From positions 37,661 to 101,660 of the forward strand of contig JAVYIG010007470.1 of NCBI GenBank assembly GCA_035222895.1: DNA of 64,000 nt, given 5' to 3'. Origin of the DNA: Strongylocentrotus droebachiensis (taxonomy: Eukaryota; Echinodermata; Echinoidea; Camarodonta; Strongylocentrotidae). Below, piece by piece: positions 1-10,426 of the stretch. Both the position numbers and the translations under genes were made by a program. The notes beneath the pieces were generated by a model. That model saw only the letters and a list, made by a program, of their open reading frames with translations. It searched no databases and was not told the DNA's origin. How positions within the stretch are numbered: position 1 is the first letter of the stretch; each line of letters begins with the position of its first letter.

Positions 1-2817
1 TATACCCAGATATCTTAAGAGTGTTAAAGACGAAATGATCCATTAAGCCAGATACATGTAACTGTTAAAATCTCTCCCATACAAGGAACATGATATGAAA
101 TTGGGTTCCGTATCGGAGCTTCCCATATATTGTGGTACGCATTACCCACTCAATCAAGTTCCCATAGAATGATGAATCACTTTGATGCCAATAGTTTCAA
201 TATCTAAAACATCTACTGCATTATATGTTTTGAATACATTCTGTATTTCATTCAGGCACAGAGACATAATATATACAACTAAGTAACATGCCATAATGAT
301 GGATCTTCTAAAAGAACAGAAGCTGATATACAGTGTATCAGTAAAGTGGAGATCGTTTCTGCTGGACAAGAATACATCGAATGCATGAACATTACATGGA
401 ATACACTGAAGCTTACTAATAAAACATGTTACAAACACTGTTATAATAGCCGTGGGAAAGGAAAAACGTATGTGTTTAACTTACGTGCGAAATGTGTCCT
501 ATTAAATCAAAAGTATTCCTTTATAGTTTCACCTACGCAAACTTTGTTTCTTCTCAATAACACCTTCATGTGGTACATCTCTAATGCAGTTATGACAATC
601 GAGATTTCATCCTTGAACTAGGAGTTTAACAACACTTCCAGAGTACACATAAGTCATACAATAACATGGAAATATGTCGAAAGTCGTGTCGTTAGTGCGA
701 GCACCCCTCTGTTTCTCTCTCTGGCACAGATCTACAACAACGATGACGATATGTTATTGACGGGCTGTCGGTTTTTCTTTCCAATCGGTAGGGGGCGGCA
801 TGTGTATTTTCATGAACATCCTCACATGTATGCAAGCAATACTAAATACTTGTTATAAAGTTGTCTCATGCACCTCCCTGTTGTGAACAGGATTTACTTG
901 TTCTTATAAGAAAAAATTCATTATAATAATTCAATTGACAATGGTAGTAATTTCGTCAACTTCTAATGGAATATTTTATATCTAAACTTAGCATGGCACT
1001 GTAGTAACTCCCCTCCTTCATTGATATCCTTTCCCACTGGAACGGGTGTCGCTAGAATATCATGAATAGCGGGCAGGGGTCTCAATATTCTGACTCTAAA
1101 AATACAAAAAGGAAAAAATAAGTCCCCAGTGATCATGATAATAATTAATTTAAATTGAACAAAAACAAACTTATGGGGAATTAATACCCCTTATATCCCG
1201 TCTAGGAATTCCCCTACCCATTGTATTCCAAAAGAAAAATAACTAGATTTTCATGACCAAATTTCGGATTTCTTCAAGTATAATTATGAATATAGATTAA
1301 GAATAACGTTTATGTTTTGCAATACAAGTTTTAGCGTTGGTATCTCTTGCCAGTTTATTATTATCCTTGATTTTTGGTACGATTGAAAATCCTGTTTATT
1401 CCCCTCTACAATTTGTAAAGATTATGTAACCATGGACTGTTCAGTACACCTGAATAAGGGGCCAATTTAAAAGTAAAATTATGCAAAATGCACTGTTATT
1501 GGCAATAGTAAATTCTTCATTCATTTGTTCGGAAGATGGATTGTGTTTTGAAGGAATAACGGTGCATTTTGCAATATTTTGTAGGAGTTTATAACAAACT
1601 AAATCATGGGCACACACGTCACTACACACACATAACCAACGCCCCCCCCCCCCCATTCACATATCTCGATTCCTATATCATTTTTTCTATATCATTAGTA
1701 TCACCATATCATCAGGGTAAGAATTTTCATATCAACAGTATGATCTTTTTTTATTAATTAATTTTATTATTTCAAAATCATTATTTATAATATCGACCAG
1801 CATTTATACCACAATTAAATGTTACTGAGCAGATAAACGGATGTAAAGGAAAAAGAGTAAAATGAAAATGGAACGAGGTCTCGTTTTGAGAAAGAAAAAA
1901 GAAAACAAGAGTGAAAAAAATAAAAAGTTGGCTTTGTAATTTTACTCTCTATGACATAAAAATAAAAAAAATCCAGATCCATGAACTCAGAAACATATTC
2001 GCCTCCTGGTAATATTACTACATCTCTGTCTGGTGGATAAATTAAAAATCCACTCATACAGCCGTTTATTATTTTCTAAAAATATAGACATTAAAATATT
2101 TCTGCCCTTTACATTATAACATGGCACTTACATTCAAAACATTCAAAGCATTATATTCATCTGCAGTCGTTCTATTATGATACATTTCGATTAAAACACT
2201 TGACGTATGGTTACTGTTGAGAGAAATAATAAGGGTACAATAGTATTAGGTTATCTGTTATTAAAGTTTAACAAAAATAAGTATTTATCAGTGCATCACA
2301 AACAGTTCACAGATTCTAACACATGGACGGAATATAATGAGCACAGTCTTCTTCATCTAGTATCCAATGTCAAGTTCTTTAAGCCTGCACAAATTAGAGT
2401 ATATGGGTGCTTTTGTAAAAGCATTTATGTTTTAAATATTGAAACATCATTAGTTCAATACCGATAAACATTTATTACAGAAAGTAAGTTATTATAAATG
2501 TATTTTGATAATCTAATATGAGATCGGCTTGATAAAATGCATGTATCCTCTGTACTGTCAATTACAATGGTCTATTTTTATTTTAAAACTATGGGTATTT
2601 CGGACAATGGTGTAGAAATATATACACAGCTTGGATCTTTTGATCCGTCACTGACATGTTTTTTTTTATGGCATCCTCAATGCTACGTCACATTGTCCTT
2701 ATCACTATCAAGACTATATGGTACTGTGAAAGAAAAATATACGACCATATTTATATGACAGAAAGATACAGTATTACTTCTTTGTCGCATATTTTCGTAC
2801 TGATAAGTTAGAAGTAT
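1..2817. other. Non-coding 3' flank of gene A
   Basis: AT-rich sequence lying downstream of gene A, which is on the minus strand. Short open frames occur on both strands but none shows a recognisable domain, coding-like composition or paired splice sites. A 13-base C run at 1642-1654 is the only obvious simple repeat. I see no gene, RNA or mobile element here, although the distal 3' UTR of gene A could extend in from its right edge. Confidence 0.5.
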
Positions 2818-2823
2818 TTTATT
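2818..2823 (-). terminator. Candidate polyadenylation signal AATAAA of gene A
   Basis: The minus strand reads AATAAA here, about 130 nt after the gene A stop codon at 2952-2954. It is the first canonical hexamer in the sense direction, so the 3' UTR would be roughly 150 nt. Cleavage-site sequence cannot be judged by eye. Confidence 0.5.
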
Positions 2824-2951
2824 AAAGTACCGCGTTTCAATATGCTCAGCATATTGTTCCCTTGTCTGTCTAACACCAGGGTCGACTTGCCCTAGTCAAG
2901 ATCAGTACTACCTTGAACCTGCTAGAGGTCTATGGTCTTCCAACCCATGAT

Positions 2952-4069
2952 TTAGTGATCCTCATCAATGTTTTCCAGATCGACGTTGTAGTAGTTGTTC
3001 GAGATATGAGTGGGAGACATCTCCGTGTAGGTTTCGATTGGAGCTTTCTCGTTATGAAGGCTGATAGATCTATCGAGAACAGAATTGGGCCTACTCCCGG
3101 ACATGTCTGTGTACGTCGATGTGTTGTCTCCAACCAAAGCAACATCTTGATTGGAGTAAATGGGCTCCATATCAGGGTTTCCTTCAAGAATTTTCTCTGA
3201 GCCAGTCTCACTGGTATCGCTCTCAAAACTTGACCCAAGATGCCCATATGCCGTGTTGGTGCTTTGTCGAAGTTTCTCGAGAAGATCTTTGCCTTTCTTT
3301 TGTGTTTTCGGCATCGCTCTGTCGAGATCGTCATACGCATCGGCATCTACCAGTTCGGCTGCATTTGAACCAGACGATGGAACCGCAATAAGTGGTGCAT
3401 AGCCATCGATGCCAGACTGATCGGTTTCCGACATGCTCCGTTGGAAGGAATCGTAGTTTTCTGGTGAATCCACAGAGCTGGATTGTACAAGGACGCCATA
3501 CTTTCCGCCTGAAGTGTCACAGCCCTCTTTGGAAGATATCTCACGATCCGATGTACCCGGTGTAGAACACCGGTCCAGATGGTCGTATGTTAGCTGTACA
3601 TCACCTATGGCTTCATACTCGTCTTGTATGGCGCCCTCTCGAGTAACTGAACTTGGTGGCCTATCGTCAACTTCTGCATAACACTCATTGGGGTTTGGTG
3701 ACGAGTTGTCAACTTTAGTGTAGCAATAGTCATACTCCTGCACGCCTCCGTCTCGGCTGACTGAACTTGATGGCATCTCATCAACTTCGTTGTAACAGTT
3801 ATCAGGTACCGTCGCCATGGAAACGGGAATAATCATCTTCTCGTTGGTCTCCAAACAGACGGATCTATCCATGTAAGTGTGTGTCAGACGATTTGTCTTT
3901 CCTTGTGCTTTGTCTTTTCCCATATCATCAGGGGGTCTTTCGACGATGCAAATGTTTTCATAACTTTGCTGAGGGTCTTTGGCTGGTGGTGGAACTTTCG
4001 TCTTCTTGTCCACGATTGCATACTCGTCGTCCGGTGCGGAAGGTGGAGAGAAATGCAGAATGTGGGAAC
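2952..4069 (-). CDS. Gene A exon 6: tyrosine-rich cytoplasmic tail
   Basis: The last coding exon, 1118 nt, begins after a strong pyrimidine tract (ACTTTTTCCTTCTTGCTAAAAG) in phase 1. It encodes 371 acidic, Ser-rich residues with tyrosines repeatedly set as Y-x-x-hydrophobic: YAIV, YENI, YNEV, YTKV, YAEV, YEAI, YDHL, YGVL, YAPL, YDDL, YGHL, YTDM, YTEM and YYNV. YEAI and YDHL are six residues apart (ITAM). LTYDHL also fits the ITIM pattern. YEN and YSN fit Grb2-type SH2 sites, and YTDM/YTEM fit p85 PI3-kinase sites. A roughly 25-residue block is duplicated at 325-348 and 363-387. All signalling assignments rest on motifs only. Confidence 0.88.
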
Positions 4070-7000
4070 CTTTTAGCAAGAAGGAAAAAGTGTTTAAAGG
4101 ATTATATAAACAACTGATCATGCATTTTAATGTCAAAGTCCCTTTTATACCAAAGTTAAATCATCAATGGAGCTCTCTCTCTCTCTCTACATATCCATGT
4201 ATTTGTTTATAAGATGCAATGGTCAAATACGCCATTTTGTTCTACATTTAGTATTCAATACCATATATTTCATTTAAAGATACATTTCCTTAAACAAGCT
4301 AACTGACATGTCTGATATATAGAAGTGAGGATTTACCCAAACAGATTGGATATCAATCAGTACGTGTACTGAACATGCTGAAGGCCACCATCCTAAACCT
4401 CATTCTCCAGTTAAGATAGTCGAAGGAGTGACCAATAGGAATTGTTCAATGTAGACCCATGTTTAGCACAGTAATATAGGACTAGCGTTTATTTCTCGCA
4501 CATCATTCTCATTTCTCTGTTATTACTTACTTGTTTCCGACAGGAGCTGCAAGTCACGAAGTGGTTCCATGTGCAAACTGTAGGAAAATGAATACAAATT
4601 ATAAGTAATATTTCGTCAAACTCATAATATTTAAATAGTTTCTATAACGTGACACGTCGTCTTTCACATCCAATACTGTGAATCACGAAATTATCCAGTA
4701 TAGTGCAACTATATGTAACATTTGATTCATGTACTATTAAATTACAACGTCCAACCAATTTAGTCTGGCGACTAGGGTCAGTCGCGATCATTATCTACGT
4801 TTGAAGCCACGTTGGAAAATCAGTCGCACGACTGATCTTAGTCGGACGTGCGATAGGTGACGACTGGCAGTTGGTAACGAATGATTGCCAGAGATCAGGC
4901 AGAGGAAAGAGTAAAGGGAATCATTACATTTTAAGGACATACAGTAAAAAAATAGAAATACATAACAACTGAACAACACTCACTCATGACTTTTCATCTG
5001 TATTCTGCGAGCTCTCCGTCGTCGGTACACCACGCAGCCGAGTACGATTGACACTACGATCACGGCGATGAAGAAAAGGAGAATGCTAATCATAATGGTG
5101 GCCTCTCGCCGTGTCCTTGATGGCGCCACCATGGCTTGATCTTTACCGTTGCTAGGCGTGGTTGTTGTAATGGGAGGGTTGCTACTGGCCGGGAGTTTTG
5201 TCGTTCTTGGTAAGACGACCAGGAGAGTTCGATTTGAAGATGAAGAATTATTTGGCAGACTGCTTCCTGATGATAATGACTGATTTAGAGATGGGAGCTC
5301 AGTAGTCGTATACAGAGTTTCTTTTGGACCTGAAGTATAGAGCATTGTGCATTGACTGATTGGGTTTCAGGGATTGTAAATGATTTGTAACACTATTACT
5401 GACCAGAGCAGAGATAAAATGAGAGATGCAAAGATTATTTATAAGGCAAGTCAGAAACTACATAGACCTACATTAAAGAGATCAATCACAATATTTAATA
5501 TTTACTAATCGTCCACATTAGCTACTTGCGAGCAAGCGAGCCCCCCCCCCCCCCCCCCCCCTTTAGAATGATGGACACTGGTGCACTGAGCATGTCGTAT
5601 ACATATGCACAGTATATCCATCGGTGTTTCAAACTTTGAAATATGGATGAATGAGTTGTTCATGTCAAAATGTTACCTATGGAACCCGAAGTTTGTTTAC
5701 ATTCCATGTTTAATGGCATTTATTGGGTCCCTAGTAGGCAGCAATATCAGGTATTTACAACTGAAGAAAAAAAGTCAGTTATGCTGCCAGTAATTCAAAA
5801 TAATAAACGTCGCATTGGTATAGCGCTCATTAAAGCGCTATATACTTGGGTTATTTTAACCCCGGTCATCATGGTCATTGGATTTATATGCTATTTCGCA
5901 CAATATAGTGCACATTCTCTGTACCCTGGGGAGTATTCTAGCCGGGGGGGGGGGGGGGGGGCAATGTTACGAGCGCACACATGCCAATCCAACTCAACAT
6001 CCTACAAAGGTACTCATTTAACACCCTGGCAGGGAGAAGCAATGTAGATAAAATGCCTTCACTAAGGACATAAGTGCCGTGCCGGGGGATCGAACCCACG
6101 ACCTTTGTATCTCCAGCCAAATGTTTGACCCACATTACTACGACACTCGACTACGACACCTCTACATACTGATGTCCTCTATCTTGCACATACATGTCAA
6201 AACAATAGCGTTTAAAATATTTGATAAGAAATGCAGTAAATGTGATCCTGTTGAAATTGACAAAACATAATAATACCTAATATTCGAAGGCATTCACTCT
6301 GTTCTGGGTGCCATACGTAACCCTCACAGCATACGCTTGTGGTGAAATACTTCGTAACCTGTCGATAATTTACCCTGTATGCTGTGACCATTCTGTTTAA
6401 AAAAACAAAAAACAAAAGAGAGAATATGTGAAAGGATTAATGTCTCAATGATTAATAATAGTCATATTTTGATCGTATTTATCCATAGTATCCTTATTAT
6501 AATTTGACCCTGAGACCCGGAGTTCCTGCAATAGGTAAGACAGTAGCATTGCCATGTATACCCTTATTTTATATCTGGGTCGAGAGGGGTACCTGTGGAT
6601 ATATACATCAGCTTGTACAACGATATAAGCGCCTATCAATGATAGCACTCGGGATCTCCTGTATGAGATTCAAGTGTTTTCAAAAGACTTCACAGGACCA
6701 CCCCCCCCCCCCCCCCCCCCCGCCCCAACCCTCATGGTGAAACAGTTATGATAGATAAAACAACAGGGCTATTTGGCAGGGGCTACTTCTAAATTTCATT
6801 TCAACGAAAAAAATACTAATCTCTCTGTAAACTAAGGAATTCACTCCGACTTAGGGGCGTACGCAGGGGGGGGGGGTTTGGGGTTAAACCCCCCCCTTTG
6901 GTATTTTTATGTGTGTAAACCCCCCTAAAAAAAAAAAAAAACCCCCTCTTTGTTTTTTTTTTATTAAAAAAAATTATGCCCACGGCTAACCTAAAAAAGG

Positions 7001-7081
7001 TGACCTTACCCCCCCCCCCAAACGAAGAACAATGTCAAATTTTCAAATTTCGAGACCAAAAAAAAAATATAGTGTCCGCCT

Positions 7082-7128
<47 letters not shown>

Positions 7129-9809
7129 ACTGAGCGACTTTTCGGCCGGCGCGATTTTCAAATTTTCGGGAGCAAAATATTTTGGGCCCGATTTTAACCC
7201 CCCCCCCCCCCCTTGAAAAAATCCTGCGTACGCCCCTGCTCCGACTGATACGTTTTAAAATGTATTTGTAAACTTCATCAAGTCAGATATAGCCTACTCC
7301 TCTTGTCATTTAAGTCATCATTATACCAAGTTCATACCAAGTATATATATGTAATACAGGTAAAATTCGCGATTTTGTTTTCTAGTATGGTGTACATGTC
7401 ATTTAGTGTGAAGCTGTTTTCAGTTCCCTCCTTTTTTCTTTAAAAAAAACCTTCTCTCTCCCTATCTTTCCATTGTTCCTTAATTTGTATTCACCCTGTA
7501 TACAGCTAATTTGTTTTTGTTTCAATTCCATTACATTGTTTTATAATAACTGCGTACGGATATTTAACTTGTGCACTTTGCAAGAACGCGTCATTTGAAA
7601 GATCCTCGTTTATAGAGAATATCATAGTATCCAAATTAAAACATATTTATTGTAAATACTATATATGAATACGGCCGTTAGTATATTACAAATGTGTAAC
7701 TAAATAACTCAAAGGACATTTCCCTAAAAATGCTTATTATGTGATTCCAGTTCATGAGTAAACATGGCAAAGCTGATTTGTAATAAATATAATGTCAACA
7801 AAATAATACGCATATTATATCATTATTCCCTAGTTCCGTTACACAAACAAACAAATACGAAATTTCCCGATTGTGTACTAATTTTAAACAAAACACAAAT
7901 TGCGTTATTCTACACATTCAGATCTTTGCAGAAGATTAAATATACGTATAACTTTGAACAAAATTATCCAGTGAATTTCTGTACATAGGAGTATTACCTT
8001 AGTAAAATGTCTAATAAACAAAATGTTTAAAAGGAGAATAAAGAATTAAAAAAGGATAGAATTTACCTGTAGGTGGTGCATCTCAATACAAGCCAGCATC
8101 TTTCAGTTGTAGCGACAACACGTGTTTTTGTTCCCAGCATGCTTACTGTCTCCTGATTGCTACACATGAACAAGAAAGTACAAGAAAAAGGTAAAGGTAC
8201 CGCAACAAAGGTCATATCCAAGAATAATATAGAAAGTGCACCGTCGAATTCAGACATTATACAGTGCGTATCAAAAAACAATGTAGGCCTACACTATGAA
8301 AATATCCACCAACATTATAATTCATGATATCTGTATGACGTTTACATACTCAATTTTGGATGAGGATCTGTTTAATCGGATGGCACTAAAAGCATTGACA
8401 ACATTTTACGCTTGCATGACCACTGGCTAATTTCGAACAACTTGTGAAAATTAGCCAAGGAAAATACCCGATATGCATTTTGCTCCTATTCAAGAATAAA
8501 GAGAGTTGTTTCATTTTATTAAAAATATTTCTTTTTGAGAGTTGTTCTAAATTAGCCTGTGCTTACTAAATTGTAGAATATTGTCAATACTTTAGTGTTA
8601 TCTGATTGAATAGACCATAGCCCATGATCATGCGAATATCGTGAAATTAATGTTTTAGAGCATATTTTCAAAGTATGTATTTGTGATACGTACTGTGTTT
8701 TACGCCTGGGTATTATTGGTTTATTTTCATAAATGATATTTATTAAAAATATGTTTTGACAGGATACAGGCAAGCAGCTCAAGGATTTTTTTTTACATTG
8801 CAGTCCTATAAAACTAAAAAAACATGCATTAAACAATAGAAAATGAAACTAACACGAACGATTTCAATAATAACACAATATGGTATTAGGACACAATTCA
8901 AAGAGCTGAACATTATAATGTTATCATTTTATGTCACGTGAACATATATTTACCACTAGTGTATTTCAATCGGGGGAGGGGGCAACTTAAGGACATCGTA
9001 ATTACGTATTCAATTATACATGTATGTTATCACCAAGAACATGAAATGCATTTCTGAAAATTCAAGTGCTTATGCCGTCTAGTTCATTGTTGAAAATTTA
9101 ATTGCATGGACAGTTGATGTTTACACAATGGTCGTGGTTGTTATGATAATTATATTGTAATGACTTATTATAATGGTCATTATTAAACACTGAAGAGGAA
9201 ATTGCAACATTTCGTGACTTTTTATGATATCAACTTTCAGTGGTAAGTGGTTTTGAGTAGATCCATTACGTGCAGGTTGACATTTTCCTGGTAAGTCTTG
9301 ATATTGATTGATCACAACATTTCTTACCAAACTATGCATGGATATTTTCACACAGTAACAAAATATATTCTGAGGCAAATTTCTTTTCCTTATTGCAGGA
9401 ATCGACTATTTAATTTTTTTTTAACTATGCAAAAATATATTGTGATTATGTCAATTTTTTCATACAATTATACTACTATAATTTTTACTTAAAATCCATT
9501 GTCTTGATTGTGTGAATAATTGTGACATACTAAAAAGAAAAGGAAAACAACGGGTACAAAAAGAGAACTCGGATCCCAAAACACATTAAATAAGTAACTA
9601 TAGTCTATACAAATGGCAAAATTTTGTTACCGGCACCCCCCCCCCCCCCCCCCCCACTTTCACCGAATCCCTTACTTCGACCAGGCAACATCTTTACTAT
9701 TATTGACTAACCTTCTTGTTTGGCTACAGATTGAACTGGCTTCAAGTAAGAATGGGAGGGCGAGGAATACCCCCATCAGAAGAACACCATTATGCCAAGG
9801 ACGATGCAT
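2952..9809 (-). CDS. Gene A: EMI-domain single-pass receptor with ITAM-bearing tail
   Basis: Six coding exons on the minus strand: 9809-9712, 8159-8067, 6392-6277, 5329-4984, 4577-4531 and 4069-2952 (1818 nt, 605 residues plus stop). All introns are GT-AG and the junction phases are 2, 2, 1, 2, 1. The protein has a signal peptide (about 1-25), a six-cysteine EMI domain (C28, C54, C60, C85, C86, C98), a Ser/Thr/Asn-rich stalk with several NxS/T sequons, an RTRR site at 174-177, a transmembrane helix at about 179-204, a basic stop-transfer cluster and a roughly 400-residue tail with about 20 tyrosines. The tail contains YEAI-x6-YDHL (Y385/Y395), a good ITAM, and two YxxM sites (Y553, Y581). EMI domains begin CED-1/Draper/MEGF10 engulfment receptors, but no EGF repeats are present here. 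The role as a phosphotyrosine-signalling surface receptor is inferred; the exon model is strong because every junction preserves frame and the paralogue has the same phases. Confidence 0.85.
4070..4983 (-). other. Gene A introns 4 and 5
   Basis: Two short introns, 4578-4983 (406 nt) and 4070-4530 (461 nt), flanking micro-exon 5. They hold a short CT run near 4170-4190 and nothing else I recognise. Confidence 0.7.
4531..4577 (-). CDS. Gene A exon 5: 47-nt juxtamembrane micro-exon
   Basis: A short exon between a clean TTTTCCTACAG acceptor and an ACAA|GTAAGT donor. It enters in phase 2 and leaves in phase 1, encoding LHMEPLRDLQLLSET just inside the membrane. It is too short to stand out as an open frame. 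It is supported by both splice sites, by restoring frame between exons 4 and 6, and by occupying the position of the 167-nt exon 5 of gene B with the same phases. Confidence 0.78.
4984..5329 (-). CDS. Gene A exon 4: stalk, transmembrane helix, basic anchor
   Basis: This 346-nt exon (phase 1 in, phase 2 out; donor GA|GTGAGT) encodes residues 104-218. Residues 104 to about 173 are rich in Ser, Thr, Asn and Pro with sequons NQS, NNS, NSS and NRT, as in a heavily glycosylated stalk. RTRR at 174-177 fits the furin consensus. A hydrophobic helix follows (IMISILLFFIAVIVVSIVLG), then YRRRRARR as the stop-transfer signal. The topology is therefore type I. Confidence 0.87.
5330..6276 (-). other. Gene A intron 3 (EMI to stalk)
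   Basis: A 947-nt phase-1 intron joining the EMI domain to the stalk. It contains a 21-base C run (5541-5561), an 18-base G run (5944-5961) and a tRNA-like SINE relic. I looked here for cysteine-rich EGF-like exons, as expected of a CED-1/Draper/MEGF10 gene, and found none. Confidence 0.65.
5962..6172 (-). repeat. tRNA-derived SINE relic
   Basis: Read on the minus strand there is an A-box-like TAGTCGAGTG, then a good B box GGGTTCGATCCC (6086-6097 on the plus strand), then a tRNA-unrelated body beginning CTTATGTCCTTAGTGAAGGC. The copy ends near an 18-base G run. It lies within intron 3 of gene A in the sense direction. The body resembles SINE families of echinoderms as I remember them; the family name is not assigned. 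Confidence 0.65.
6277..6392 (-). CDS. Gene A exon 3: C-terminal EMI segment
   Basis: This 116-nt exon lies between an AAACAG acceptor and a TTAG|GTATTA donor, entering in phase 2 and leaving in phase 1. It encodes a Tyr/Arg-rich stretch (AYRVNYRQVTKYF) followed by CCEGY and a final cysteine in SECLR. The sequence CC-x-GY ending an EMI domain is the most diagnostic part of the family. Gene B exon 3 has CCKGY at the same position. Confidence 0.87.
6393..8066 (-). other. Gene A intron 2
   Basis: A 1674-nt intron inside the EMI domain. It contains a 21-base C run at 6701-6721 and the hAT-like MITE at 6853-7237. The remainder is AT-rich sequence without recognisable features. Confidence 0.7.
6853..7237. 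mobile_element. hAT-like MITE with embedded 46-base C tract
   Basis: Perfect 15-base terminal inverted repeats, AGGGGCGTACGCAGG at 6853-6867 and CCTGCGTACGCCCCT at 7223-7237. CTCCGACT flanks both ends one base outside the repeats, an 8-bp target-site duplication typical of hAT elements. The interior is non-coding and dominated by homopolymer runs, including C46 at 7083-7128. Non-autonomous; no transposase is encoded. Confidence 0.78.
8067..8159 (-). CDS. Gene A exon 2: central EMI segment
   Basis: This 93-nt exon follows a long pyrimidine tract ending TGTGTAG and stops at ACAG|GTAAAT, phase 2 at both ends. It encodes 31 residues ending in RCWLVLRCTTYR. The C-x5-C-x2-YR pattern matches KCSVFGVAMCSRYR at the end of gene B exon 2 and the Cys-x(n)-Cys-x2-YR block typical of EMI domains. 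Confidence 0.82.
8160..9711 (-). other. Gene A intron 1
   Basis: A 1552-nt phase-2 intron between the signal-peptide exon and the second EMI exon. It carries a C20 run at 9636-9655, close to exon 1. No other exon, RNA or mobile element is recognisable. The equivalent intron of gene B is about 15 times longer. Confidence 0.7.
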
Positions 9810-9831
9810 TGCGCATGCGGTTTTGGTGAAC
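9712..9831 (-). CDS. Gene A exon 1: signal peptide and first EMI cysteine
   Basis: Coding from the ATG at 9809-9807 to the donor AAG|GTTAGT. The first 25 residues have a hydrophobic core (VLLMGVFLALPFLL), followed by SSICSQTR, which lines up with DNVCSRVT in gene B and gives the first EMI cysteine. The exon ends in phase 2. A strong acceptor (pyrimidine tract then CTGCAG) sits only 22 nt upstream of the ATG, after 9832, so 9831-9810 is 5' UTR and at least one non-coding leader exon must lie further upstream; I could not place it. An out-of-frame ATG occurs a few bases before the chosen start. Confidence 0.78.
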
Positions 9832-10426
9832 CTGCAGGTAAAAGAAATCAATAAACAATAATTGTGCATGACCTTTCTTACTAGTTGTTATTACAATTAT
9901 TTGTGGTGAAACTAATGACTCCGATAAATGTAAAGCCGGTAATTTGTAGACTAATTAAATTGGTCAATTGGTCATAAAAACTAAACAAACTAATTGACTT
10001 CAATAAAGGCTTCCTTTAATCAAATTGTATTGCTTTATAATGGGACTTTCCTTATAGACTCTATAGCATGCTGAGTTTAAAATTTAAAAAAGATCGTCTC
10101 TTTTTACATGGCATGCTGTACCAGTCCTGAAGATTTCAAATAATTTGTTTGAAAAGACGTACTATTATATCTATGTACCTACGAACATGTATATATTTAG
10201 AATGGACTCTAAAATATAGACAAGCAGACAAACAGTTATTTCTTCCCATTTATGAAAAAGAGATTAAATTACAGACAAACGATTAGGTTATGTATTATGC
10301 TGTCTATTGTCTTTATGTGTGTGGGTGTAGCTATGTGTTTCTACTTATCTAAGAAAATCGGTATAATTTCCTCGTAGTACATTATTCGTTGCGCGTTGAT
10401 GCCTCCAGCGGGGGCGTTTAACCATA
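9832..10426. other. Upstream flank of gene A
   Basis: AT-rich sequence immediately 5' of gene A exon 1. The acceptor at 9832 means this is probably intronic to a leader exon rather than the promoter itself. I see no TATA box, leader exon or repeat that can be defended. Confidence 0.35.

Noticed and set aside
2930..3346. Alternative minus-strand frame of 138 codons over the gene A tail, and similar plus-strand frames
   Set aside because: They are shadows of the verified tail frame, with no domain and no compatible splice phase.
6086..6097. Possible tRNA gene from the B box
   Set aside because: No paired acceptor or anticodon stems can be formed around it. With the conserved unique body it is a SINE.
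5938..6135. 65-codon minus-strand frame with Gly/Pro-rich end
   Set aside because: It lies over the SINE relic and G/C homopolymer and has no coding evidence.
8067..8159. Initial reading of gene A exon 2 as a decayed copy of gene B exon 3, based on a shared CACCTAC string
   Set aside because: With the TGTGTAG acceptor in phase 2 the exon reads as the exon 2 homologue ending C-x5-C-x2-YR, and a separate intact exon 3 exists at 6277-6392.
9722..9838. Plus-strand exon between GGCTACAG and CTGCAG|GTAAAA
   Set aside because: The splice-like ends are present, but the minus-strand reading gives a signal peptide and an EMI start with phase matching gene B, which explains the block much better.
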